Source: an uncultured Mediterraneibacter sp.
GTDB lineage: Bacteria > Bacillota > Clostridia > Lachnospirales > Lachnospiraceae
Length of the DNA: 61,037 nucleotides
Assembly (NCBI RefSeq): GCF_944377805.1
Contig: NZ_CALWFZ010000013.1
Coordinates: forward strand, 1-61,037
Reading direction: 5' to 3'
In this document: in pieces, positions 11,910-19,391 of the stretch
How the letters are laid out: each line of letters begins with the position of its first letter
Position numbering within the stretch: position 1 is the stretch's first letter
The notes under the pieces: model-generated
The model's input: the letters and a program-made list of their open reading frames with translations, nothing else
What the model was told of the DNA's origin: nothing
The model's database searches: none
Program-made: the position numbers and the translations under genes

Positions 11910-13648
11910 CCCGGAACATCCTTTCTCTTTTCAGTTTCTTCTATCTCATACACAAACGCGTCTCCGTTGAGCGGATCTCTCTTCCTGTAATCAAACAGGA
12001 AGAGCCGGCCTCCGAGCCGCTCCAGGTGCGTCATCTTACGCATCTGTCTCCTGTCATATCCCTTATAATCACTGAGATACCTGCGCTCCGTCTCCTCTCT
12101 CTTATAGAAGGCGGCAGCCTCGTCTGAGGTAATGCTGCTCTCTCCCAGAAAATCAGGACGGTTTCTCACATTATCCCTCAGATACAGGTCCAATGTCAAC
12201 CACTCGGCGCACTCTCCCATCCGCCCCTGAGGCAGATGCTTCTCCAAAAAGCGCTTCAGAATCTCATATCTGGCGACTCTGGAGTGGCTTACCCGAAACA
12301 GCCCCTGACTTTCATAATACTCCGCCAGAGCTTCATACATGGAAAACGCGTCCGCAAATTCCTCTTCGGCGCACTCCAGCGTATTCCGGAACTGGCCGCT
12401 GTTGTAGTATACTTCCACCATCTCTTCGATCTGCTTTAAGCGCATCACATCACGATATGAAAGCCACTTTGTAGAGAGCACTTCATAGGGCGCGCGCTCC
12501 TGATACAAAAGTTCATATTCTTCCGCTTTTTCATACATCAGCGAGCCTTTGAGAACTTTCAGGAAACCAAGCTGGAGCTGTTGAGGCCTCATAGCATAGA
12601 CACGGTTAAATGATTGAGAAAAACTCTTATAGTCCTCAAAAGGGAGCCCTGCGATCAGATCCAGATGCTGATGTACGTTTCCTGTTTCCCGAATCCGGGC
12701 GACTGAAAATTCTACCCGCTCCAAATCCATCACTCTGCGGATTTCCCGTATCGTCCTGCTGTTCGCCGACTGTACCCCGATCTCCAACTGTATCAGCCCG
12801 GGCCTCATACTCTGCACCAGACGGATTTCCTCTTCCGTCAGAAGATCCGCCGCGATCTCAAAGTGAAAATTCGTAATTCCTCTGTCGTGCTCCCTGATAT
12901 AGCTCCATACCGCAAGAGAGTGGTCGTGACTGCAGTTAAATGTCCGATCCACGAACTTCACCTGGGGTACTTCATGATCGATAAAAAACCGGAGTTCCTC
13001 TTTCACAAGCTCTATGTTCCGGAAACGCAGGCATTTGTCTATAGAAGACAGACAGTAACTGCAGGAGAAAGGACATCCTCTGCTGGATTCATAGTAGATG
13101 ATCCGGTTACGGAATTCCTCAATATCTTCATACGCAAAGGGCACGGCGCTCAGATCCATCACCGGCCGGGGCGGCGTCTCTTCAAGACTCCCATCAGAAG
13201 TCCGGTACATAATCCCCCTAATATCAGACAGGGATAGCTCCCGGTCCTTTCCGGCATTACCCCCGTGGTAATACTCCAGAATTTCCAGGAGCGTCTGCTC
13301 CCCCTCCCCGCATATAACCCCGGCCAGATGAGGGTATACCTCCAGCATCTTGCGCGCGCTGTAGGAAACTTCCGGACCGCCCAGCCAGATCTTCGTCTGA
13401 GGCAGGATCTTCGGTATCTCCCTTATGAGCCGCTCCACATAGTCGATATTCCACAGATAACAGGAAAAGCAGAGAATATCAGGGCAACGCCGGTAGAGGT
13501 CCATAAGGATCTCATCTGTCGTCTGATTGATCGTATACTCCGCTATCTTAATCTCCTCACGATATTTGCGGGCATATGCTTTCAGACTGTACACCGCAAG
13601 GTTGGAATGGATATATTTTGCGTTGATCGCCGCCAGTAAGATGTTCAT
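11906..13648 (-). CDS. B12-binding-domain radical SAM protein with DUF4080-type C terminus
   Basis: 580 residues. The N-terminal 140 residues are a cobalamin-binding-like Rossmann domain (M-N-I-L-L-A-A-I-N-A-K-Y-I-H; W-L-G-G-P-E-V-S; G-E-G-E-Q-T-L). The D-x-H-x2-G lower-ligand motif is absent. The radical SAM core follows with R-G-C-P-F-S-C-S-Y-C (C-x3-C-x2-C for the 4Fe-4S cluster) and R-T-F-N. The C-terminal 180 residues resemble DUF4080. Such proteins are often annotated as radical SAM enzymes of unknown reaction. ATG 13648 is chosen over upstream in-frame codons because the domain starts there and CGGAG precedes it. Confidence 0.85.
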   Translation of the reverse strand: MNILLAAINAKYIHSNLAVYSLKAYARKYREEIKIAEYTINQTTDEILMDLYRRCPDILCFSCYLWNIDYVERLIREIPKILPQTKIWLGGPEVSYSARKMLEVYPHLAGVICGEGEQTLLEILEYYHGGNAGKDRELSLSDIRGIMYRTSDGSLEETPPRPVMDLSAVPFAYEDIEEFRNRIIYYESSRGCPFSCSYCLSSIDKCLRFRNIELVKEELRFFIDHEVPQVKFVDRTFNCSHDHSLAVWSYIREHDRGITNFHFEIAADLLTEEEIRLVQSMRPGLIQLEIGVQSANSRTIREIRRVMDLERVEFSVARIRETGNVHQHLDLIAGLPFEDYKSFSQSFNRVYAMRPQQLQLGFLKVLKGSLMYEKAEEYELLYQERAPYEVLSTKWLSYRDVMRLKQIEEMVEVYYNSGQFRNTLECAEEEFADAFSMYEALAEYYESQGLFRVSHSRVARYEILKRFLEKHLPQGRMGECAEWLTLDLYLRDNVRNRPDFLGESSITSDEAAAFYKREETERRYLSDYKGYDRRQMRKMTHLERLGGRLFLFDYRKRDPLNGDAFVYEIEETEKRKDVPG

Positions 13649-13727
13649 TCGCGCGCTCCGTTTCCTGTTAGTCCTGACTATTCTACCATCAATTTTGTCT
13701 TTCGGCAATTTCTTTCGTCCACATCCG

Positions 13728-13756
13728 TTGACATTTCTATAAAAACCATGTAAAAT
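13728..13756 (+). promoter_or_regulatory. Strong sigma-A promoter for SRP RNA
   Basis: TTGACA (13728-13733), 17-nt spacer, TAAAAT (13751-13756). The RNA 5' end is expected about 7 nt downstream. This is what a highly expressed stable RNA should have. Confidence 0.85.
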
Positions 13757-13762
13757 TAAAAC

Positions 13763-14025
13763 TCGTGCAGCCGGGGTGTTAGCGGTACCTTGTACCTGCA
13801 ATCCGCTATAGCAGGGGTGATATTGCGCGGAGGGCGGCAGTCTGCAGGGCTGCCCCCGGTAAGTGACGTTGATGTCCGGGTCTTACGCGACGGAAACCTG
13901 TGAACCGTGTCAGGTCGGGAACGGAGCAGCACTAAGCAGGACCTTCCGGGTGCCGTAAGGGCGCCTGGGCTGAGTTAACTGCCGGGGTAACGCCTGTGGA
14001 TCAGGTTCGAAGCGCAATGCACATA
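13763..14025 (+). ncRNA. ffs: Signal recognition particle RNA, large Gram-positive type
   Basis: About 263 nt. The conserved apical region reads G-T-G-T-C-A-G-G-T-C-G-G-G-A-A near 13911-13925, then GGAGCAGC and ACTAAG, the Ffh-binding hairpin with GGAA-type tetraloop and asymmetric loop. The 5' part (GCCGGGGTGTTAGCGGTACC, then CCTGCAATCCGCTATAGCAGG) is the Alu-like domain of Bacillus and clostridial SRP RNAs. The ends pair: GTGCA near 13766 with TGCAC at 14018-14022. It has a strong promoter and terminator. It acts with Ffh in co-translational membrane targeting. Confidence 0.93.
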
Positions 14026-14038
14026 AAAAAGAATACTG

Positions 14039-14070
14039 CGGACGCAGCCTAGTGGACTGCGTCCGTTTTT
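14039..14070 (+). terminator. Intrinsic terminator of SRP RNA, overlapping the tadA 3' end
   Basis: A 9-bp perfect stem (14039-14047 with 14057-14065) with a 9-nt loop, then TTTTT. The right arm lies within the last codons of tadA on the opposite strand. Confidence 0.85.
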
Positions 14071-14579
14071 GTATGTTTTTTCATTTTCTTTTTCTCTCTC
14101 AGCTGCTGAAAGAAACCTGTCATCAGAGCGCTGCACTCATTCCGCAGTACTCCGCTGGACAGTTCCGCCTGATGATTGAACGCTTTTACATCCAGCAGAT
14201 TCAGAACCGAACCCGCGCATCCGGCTTTCGGGTTCATACATCCGATCACCACACGCGGAATGCGTGACTGTACAATTGCTCCGGCGCACATCTGACACGG
14301 CTCTAAAGTCACATACAACGTACAGTTTTCAAGCCTCCAGTCGCCCAGCTTTTTCCCCGCTTTTCTGATGGCCGCGATCTCCGCATGGGCCAGAGGACTT
14401 TTATCCGTATTCCTTCGGTTGTAACCTCTGGCGATAATTCTGCCCTCGTGAACAATCACGCAGCCAATGGGCGTCTCATTGAGTTGATAGGCCTTTTTCG
14501 CCTGCCTGATCGCCTCACGCATATATTTTTCATCGATTCTGGTCTGATCCTCACAGACGTCTGTCTTTTGAGAGCCCAT
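14049..14579 (-). CDS. tadA: tRNA-specific adenosine(34) deaminase TadA
   Basis: 176 residues. It converts A34 to inosine in tRNA-Arg(ACG). The zinc site is intact: H-A-E (about residues 65-67, with catalytic Glu) and P-C-Q-M-C (about 94-98). The N terminus D-E-K-Y-M-R-E-A-I-R-Q-A is the family start. GGAGAGG lies 6 nt before ATG 14579. The C terminus is Lys-rich. It converges on the SRP RNA gene and shares its terminator DNA. Confidence 0.95.
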   Translation of the reverse strand: MGSQKTDVCEDQTRIDEKYMREAIRQAKKAYQLNETPIGCVIVHEGRIIARGYNRRNTDKSPLAHAEIAAIRKAGKKLGDWRLENCTLYVTLEPCQMCAGAIVQSRIPRVVIGCMNPKAGCAGSVLNLLDVKAFNHQAELSSGVLRNECSALMTGFFQQLREKKKMKKHTKTDAVH

Positions 14580-14670
14580 AGGTTTCCTCTCCTCACTTCT
14601 GCTCCTCTGTTCTTTTTTCTCTTCCCCCGGAATAAACTAAACTGAAAAGAGACAAGACCAGAGGTAATTT

Positions 14671-15618
14671 ATGAATCCGGGTACTTATTATTTATATGAA
14701 TACGATACTTCAAAGCGCCGACGGAATGTCGGATTTATTAAGGTCACACGCCATTATCAGTCCTGTATCCTTCAGCTGCACGCAAAAGGACTCCCTGTGG
14801 GAAATGGGGAATCTCTTGAGCTGTCCGCCTTCTGTCACGATCAGGATACAGTACTGCACACAAAGATCGCAGCCCTGACCTGCTGCCGAAGAGCCATATC
14901 GGCACGCCTCTCCATTTCCGAGAGAAACTTTCCCCAGGGGCGTTCTCTCTCCGGAATCGACGGCTTTTTCGTGACTCTTCCCCGGGAGGGATACAGTCTT
15001 TTCTGGATGGCATCTGCCGGTTTCTTTGACATAACCCCGGAGATGCTAAGAGAACCGGGAACTGCATCGCCGGAAACTTCTGATACGCCCGTACCAGAAG
15101 AGGTTGTTCCTGACGGACCGCCGGCTCCGGAAAATCAGGAAAGCTCTTCCCCGGCCGGACTGTCGCAGCCGGAAGAGCAGGAAGAGGTTCCCCCGGCCGA
15201 ACCGCCGGCACCGGAAGAACAGGAAGAGTCCTCCCCAGCCGAAGCGCCGGCGTCTGAGGCCGGACTTGAAACTTCAGAGAGAAAGCCCGCAGTCCAGGCC
15301 AAAAAGATTCGCCGCTCTGATCTCACCCTGCTTCCCAGGAAGTTCTGGCCTTTGGCCAACAACAGCTTCCTTTTGCACGGGTATCACAATTATAATCATT
15401 TGATTCTCTTAGAAGATGCAGGCCGGCTCTGGCTTGGTGTTCCCGGGATCTATGATCCAAGGGAGGCGCGGGCTGCCGATCTGTTCGGCTTCCCCAGGTT
15501 CACACAGGAAGGAGCCGCTTCCCTTGAATTGAGTGAGGAAGAACTCTGCCAGACGCCCGGATTCGGGCACTGGTGCAGATGTATCGGCCCTTGCAGCGGC
15601 ACCCTTCCCGGAAATTAG
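14671..15618 (+). CDS. Unknown protein with Pro/Glu-rich linker (possibly DUF6128)
   Basis: 315 residues in three parts. Residues 1-125 are a compact domain (Y-Y-L-Y-E-Y-D, cysteines in A-L-T-C-C-R-R, G-I-D-G-F-F-V). Residues about 130-215 are a low-complexity linker with repeated P-A-P-E-E-Q-E-E-S-S-P-A-E units. Residues 225-315 are a C-terminal domain: L-P-R-K-F-W-P-L-A-N-N-S-F-L-L-H-G-Y-H-N-Y-N-H, then L-G-V-P-G-I-Y-D-P-R-E and F-G-F-P-R-F. The last domain resembles a Lachnospiraceae-restricted family, which I believe is DUF6128. No signal peptide or membrane helix was seen. AGAGGT precedes the ATG. It diverges from tadA. Function unknown. Confidence 0.75.
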   Translation: MNPGTYYLYEYDTSKRRRNVGFIKVTRHYQSCILQLHAKGLPVGNGESLELSAFCHDQDTVLHTKIAALTCCRRAISARLSISERNFPQGRSLSGIDGFFVTLPREGYSLFWMASAGFFDITPEMLREPGTASPETSDTPVPEEVVPDGPPAPENQESSSPAGLSQPEEQEEVPPAEPPAPEEQEESSPAEAPASEAGLETSERKPAVQAKKIRRSDLTLLPRKFWPLANNSFLLHGYHNYNHLILLEDAGRLWLGVPGIYDPREARAADLFGFPRFTQEGAASLELSEEELCQTPGFGHWCRCIGPCSGTLPGN

Positions 15619-17021
15619 ATCATTCCGTTCATCTCCTGGTAGAGACGCTTTGCGTAACTGTCCGTCATACCGCACACATAATCTGTCACGAGAAGGAGGC
15701 GGAGATACAGCTTCTCCGCTTCATCTTTTCCCTCTGCCTGAAGTCGGTATGCACTTTTATAATTATCCGATATGAAAGAGACCACTCTTTTATCTATCGT
15801 ATCCTGATCTCTGCCTGTATCATAATAGAGCACTGCTCTGACCAGCCTGTCCATCAGCGCGTTCAGAATCGCGGACTCAGCCACTTCCATCTTGTAGATC
15901 GCCATAGACGAAAACACATAGCGATATGCCATATCTCCGAGAAGTTTCATAAGCTTTTCGCCGAAAGTGCCATAAAACAGATCATGACTGTACGTTCCCG
16001 CCATAATGCTGTCATAATTTGACGTAAAGCCGAAAGTCGCGCAGTTGGTCAGGAAGCCCTGAGCGCTGATAATCCAGTTTTTCACCGCATAGGCTTCCGG
16101 GCTGCTGACCTGTTTCTCCACGCCTCTTCTGTAAAGCCGGTTGAGTTTTTCAAGCGGCTTAAAAGACGATTCCAGCTGTTCTTTCTCCAGGGGTTCCAGC
16201 TCTTTCTGCAGAGTATGATACGTAATGAAACCTTTCACAAAGGCGTCCTCTATGTCCGCCGTCTTATAGGCCAGATCATCTGCTGCTTCCAGAATATAAG
16301 TAAGAGGATGCCTGTTGTTTCCTGCTCCCGTCGCCTCCGTCACCCTTCGGAAAACAGATTCGTCCGCAAAATAGTATCCCATCTTCTTCTCTTTGATATT
16401 CCCGCTGTGTTCACGAATCTCTGTGGAGGACACCGGATATTTGATAATCGTATTAAGCAGGGCGTACGTCAGATTCATACCGTGCTCATCTACAAGGTAA
16501 TGCAGTTTTGTCACCAGCCGCAGCGCCTGTGCATTTCCTTCAAAGTGAAAGAAGTCCTGCTTCATCTGATCACTCAGCATCTCTTCCACCTTGCATCCGT
16601 CAAAAGTCAGCTTCGGGAGATTCCTCTCAAACCACTCCCGGATCGCGACCTCCCCGAAATGTCCAAAAGGCGGATTTCCAATATCATGGATCAGTCCCGC
16701 GCATTCCAGAATATGCGAAATATCCTCCTTCATCTGTGGGGTGAAACCTGTGTTTCTGCGATATTTTAAAATATTCTCACCGATATTCTGTCCCAGAGAC
16801 TTTCCCAGAGAGGAAACTTCCAGAGAATGCGTCAGTCTCGTCCGTATAAAGTCGCTCTTATCAAGAGGAAATACCTGGGTTTTATCCTGCAGGCGTCGAA
16901 AAGATGCGCTTCCGATGATCCGATGGTAGTCCTTCTCGAATTCGCTTCTGAGATCCGATGACTTTGCCTTGCCTGAGGTTTCCCTCTCACGCCTGTCAGA
17001 CAGCAGCATTCTCCACTCCAT
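15615..17021 (-). CDS. dgt: Deoxyguanosinetriphosphate triphosphohydrolase-like protein
   Basis: 468 residues, HD-domain dNTP triphosphohydrolase, which releases tripolyphosphate from dGTP. Features: the N-terminal S-F-R-R-L-Q-D-K-T-Q-V-F, R-T-R-L-T-H-S-L-E-V (first metal histidine) and H-D-I-G-N-P-P-F-G-H-F-G-E (the HD pair) near residue 114. The ATG at 17021 follows a GGGGAG site, 18 nt after the HTH gene stop, so it is probably co-transcribed with it. It overlaps the tail of the unknown gene on the other strand by 4 nt. Confidence 0.92.
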   Translation of the reverse strand: MEWRMLLSDRRERETSGKAKSSDLRSEFEKDYHRIIGSASFRRLQDKTQVFPLDKSDFIRTRLTHSLEVSSLGKSLGQNIGENILKYRRNTGFTPQMKEDISHILECAGLIHDIGNPPFGHFGEVAIREWFERNLPKLTFDGCKVEEMLSDQMKQDFFHFEGNAQALRLVTKLHYLVDEHGMNLTYALLNTIIKYPVSSTEIREHSGNIKEKKMGYYFADESVFRRVTEATGAGNNRHPLTYILEAADDLAYKTADIEDAFVKGFITYHTLQKELEPLEKEQLESSFKPLEKLNRLYRRGVEKQVSSPEAYAVKNWIISAQGFLTNCATFGFTSNYDSIMAGTYSHDLFYGTFGEKLMKLLGDMAYRYVFSSMAIYKMEVAESAILNALMDRLVRAVLYYDTGRDQDTIDKRVVSFISDNYKSAYRLQAEGKDEAEKLYLRLLLVTDYVCGMTDSYAKRLYQEMNGMI

Positions 17022-17039
17022 CAGTCATCTCCCCTTTCG

Positions 17040-17903
17040 TCAGTCCAGATAAATCGGCGGCTCATAAGATTTGCCAAGCAGCGCTTTCTTGCGCTCCTGA
17101 AGTCCCAGGAAAGCCCATTCCGTCATATCCGTCCACTTGTGAATGGTCCGATCATACACCTGAACATAGCCGATCCTTGTCGGATGCATCCGTACACTGT
17201 TGGACTGGTATTCCCGGCCGGTATAGGGGTTTACCTCACCGGCTTCCAGGTCTTCCTGCACGTCGTTATATGAGATCACCGGCTCAAAGTCTTCCTCCCG
17301 GTTCTCCTTCACATCGTCCGCCGGCTGTCCTGACTTTACATCCGGCTCCACAGGCCCGGCCGCAGTCCTGGTGTCCTGAGTTTCCTCTTTGGTCTCAGCC
17401 CCCGGCCGCGCTTCTTCCTCCGTCTTCCTGCGCCGGAAAATCCCCCCGGTAGGGAAGCGCTCTTTCTTCGGTTTCTCCAGTTCCTTTTTGATCTCTTCTA
17501 CCGGCTCTCCGGCCTTTGCGTTTTCCTCCAGCTCAGAGAGTTCCTGATGGATCTCGTACAGTTCTCCGATCGTCATATCCCGCTCTTCTGAGACTGCAGT
17601 TGCGGCTGCTGCTTCCTCCACCGCTTCTGTCCGCGCAATCGCGGCCTGCTCCAGAGCCGCTGTGCTTCTTGGCTGCGCCTGTACTTCCGACATGATGCTC
17701 AGATGGAACGGACAGTCCAGGATCCGGGCGATCATACGCATATCCTGCTCCTGAAAATTATCTCTTCCAAGTCTCTGGGTGAGGTTCTGCCTTGACATCT
17801 TCTTGCCTGTTCCGGCCTCAATCAGTTCCGCAAGCTGCTTGATCGTCATTCCTTTTCTCCCGAGAATGATCTTTACCTGTTCGCCAAACGTTAAGTCTTC
17901 CAT
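17040..17903 (-). CDS. Helix-turn-helix protein with long acidic linker, unknown role
   Basis: 287 residues. Residues 1-70 form an XRE-like HTH (T-I-K-Q-L-A-E-L-I-E followed by S-R-Q-N-L-T-Q-R-L). Residues about 75-215 are Ala/Glu/Lys-rich and probably disordered. The last 75 residues are again ordered, with N-P-Y-T-G-R-E-Y-Q and W-T-D-M-T-E-W-A-F-L-G-L. The start at 17903 has AGGAGG at ideal distance; the longer open frame upstream overlaps the peptidase gene and lacks domain character. It lies between a VanY-like peptidase and dgt. A DNA-binding role is plausible but the target is unknown. Confidence 0.75.
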   Translation of the reverse strand: MEDLTFGEQVKIILGRKGMTIKQLAELIEAGTGKKMSRQNLTQRLGRDNFQEQDMRMIARILDCPFHLSIMSEVQAQPRSTAALEQAAIARTEAVEEAAAATAVSEERDMTIGELYEIHQELSELEENAKAGEPVEEIKKELEKPKKERFPTGGIFRRRKTEEEARPGAETKEETQDTRTAAGPVEPDVKSGQPADDVKENREEDFEPVISYNDVQEDLEAGEVNPYTGREYQSNSVRMHPTRIGYVQVYDRTIHKWTDMTEWAFLGLQERKKALLGKSYEPPIYLD

Positions 17904-17940
17904 GTTCTTCCTCCTTTTGTATTTATAATCCCCTCTGTCG

Positions 17941-18765
17941 TCAGTCAATCTGGCTTTCCCCCAGATACTCCTCCAGAGTAATCCCCTGTTCGGTAATCTC
18001 TTTTGCCGCGTCCTTTCCGACATAACGGTAATGCCACGGTTCATAGATAATGCCTGTAATATCCGATTTCTCAGGCGGGTACCTCAATATGAAGCCGTAC
18101 TCATGGCAGTGGGCCATCAGCCACTGCTGTTCCGCGGTATCACCCTGACGCTCGTCCAGCGCTTCGTAGCGGGTAGAGATAATATCAACCGCAAGCCCTG
18201 TCGCATGCTCGCTCGTTCCAGGAAGAGCCACCTGCATACTCGTCTCCTGATAAGCCTGCAGAGGCGTCATCCCCTGTGTCAGGCGGTTCTGCATCGAGGC
18301 GTTAAATGTCTCGATCTGCTCATCATAGGAACGGTAAGCCGATGTGACATACATCTCCAGCCCCTGTGCCGCTCCGTCCTGCATCATCTGCCGCAGGTCG
18401 GCGGATATCCGGTCGTCAACCAGATAACCGGCGGAAATCTCAGTCAGTTTTTCCGGCACATAAGCCGCGTCCAGCGGATGTTCCTCATTGACCAGAATCA
18501 GCGGCCACGCATCCGTGTCTCCAGCCAGAGTCTCTGTACTGTTCTCAACCGCATTGTGCCTGATGATCTCTTTTTGGAGGAGTTCATTTTCTTCGGTGAG
18601 CTCCTCTGTTCTCTCGGAGTAGGCCGCCTCCTTCTTTTCCATAACTCCGTGGCAGGCGAGCAGGGTGATGAGCACTCCCGCCGCCGCGCCGGCCACACCG
18701 CCTGCGACAAGGCTGGCAGTATGTCTTTGCGCCAGATGCGCCTTTATAATTTCCGCTAATTTCAT
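17941..18765 (-). CDS. Membrane-anchored M15 D-alanyl-D-alanine carboxypeptidase (VanY-like)
   Basis: 274 residues. A hydrophobic segment at about 19-42 (ending L-L-A-C-H) serves as membrane anchor or signal; the Cys makes a poor lipobox. A short coiled coil follows, then the peptidase domain at about 95-270: S-A-Y-R-S-Y-D-E-Q, G-T-S-E-H-A-T-G-L-A-V-D-I (zinc His and Asp) and E-P-W-H-Y-R-Y-V-G (Glu base and zinc His). It should trim the terminal D-Ala of muropeptides outside the membrane. The ATG overlaps the stop of the preceding transferase gene (ATGA). No vancomycin-resistance genes are nearby, so this is ordinary wall metabolism. Confidence 0.9.
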   Translation of the reverse strand: MKLAEIIKAHLAQRHTASLVAGGVAGAAAGVLITLLACHGVMEKKEAAYSERTEELTEENELLQKEIIRHNAVENSTETLAGDTDAWPLILVNEEHPLDAAYVPEKLTEISAGYLVDDRISADLRQMMQDGAAQGLEMYVTSAYRSYDEQIETFNASMQNRLTQGMTPLQAYQETSMQVALPGTSEHATGLAVDIISTRYEALDERQGDTAEQQWLMAHCHEYGFILRYPPEKSDITGIIYEPWHYRYVGKDAAKEITEQGITLEEYLGESQID

Positions 18766-19388
18766 AAAATCAGCTCCGTGTGAAGTTCCATATCAATCTC
18801 CTCATCCGTGGTGCAGACCGCCATCTTGTAAGGCATATCATTCATTTCGTATTCGCAATAATAATATTTCTCCGGGAACTCATCCGGCTGTCTTATAAGA
18901 ACGGGCGGGCTGCCCAGCTGGATACAGAACCGGCTGGCCGGAAGCGCCATGCCCTTTCTCGTCGCTTTCATGAAGCTTTCCTTAAGCACCCAGTATCGGT
19001 AAAATAACTCTGCTCTTTTTTCCTCGGAGGGTTCGTCTGTCATTGTCCGATACTCTTCCCGGCAGAAATATTTCTCGGCGATATTCAGATGCATCGGGCC
19101 GATCTTTTCCACATCACACCCGACTTTCACCCGGGCACCTCCCATATTTGCGGCGCACATCACAAGAGAACCGGAATGCGAGAGATTAAATACAGTTTCT
19201 CCGGAAAGAGAGTATCTCTCTCTGATCTTCTGCCACAGAATCCATACCCCGACGCTCTGCGCCTTCCTTTCAATCAGCCGCAGTTTATCCGCCTTGCTCT
19301 TCCGGAAGTCAGGAAGCTGTCGGTAATATCTCTCGTAGCACTCTCTTTCATAAAGCGGCGCAGCATCCGCAATCCATGCCTTTACCAT
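18762..19388 (-). CDS. 4'-phosphopantetheinyl transferase, Sfp type
   Basis: 208 residues. It moves phosphopantetheine from CoA to carrier proteins. Motifs in order: N-L-S-H-S-G (about 68-73), V-G-C-D-V-E-K-I-G (magnesium Asp/Glu, about 89-97) and F-Y-R-Y-W-V-L-K-E-S-F-M-K-A (about 129-142). No NRPS or PKS gene occurs in the window, so it may serve primary or distant carrier proteins. It lies 3 nt after the GGDEF-EAL gene and is coupled to the peptidase gene. Confidence 0.92.
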   Translation of the reverse strand: MVKAWIADAAPLYERECYERYYRQLPDFRKSKADKLRLIERKAQSVGVWILWQKIRERYSLSGETVFNLSHSGSLVMCAANMGGARVKVGCDVEKIGPMHLNIAEKYFCREEYRTMTDEPSEEKRAELFYRYWVLKESFMKATRKGMALPASRFCIQLGSPPVLIRQPDEFPEKYYYCEYEMNDMPYKMAVCTTDEEIDMELHTELIL

Positions 19389-19391
19389 ATT

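Noticed and set aside
17941-18765. Vancomycin-resistance cluster suggested by the VanY-like gene
   Set aside because: No vanHAX or VanRS homolog is near; M15 peptidases are common wall enzymes.
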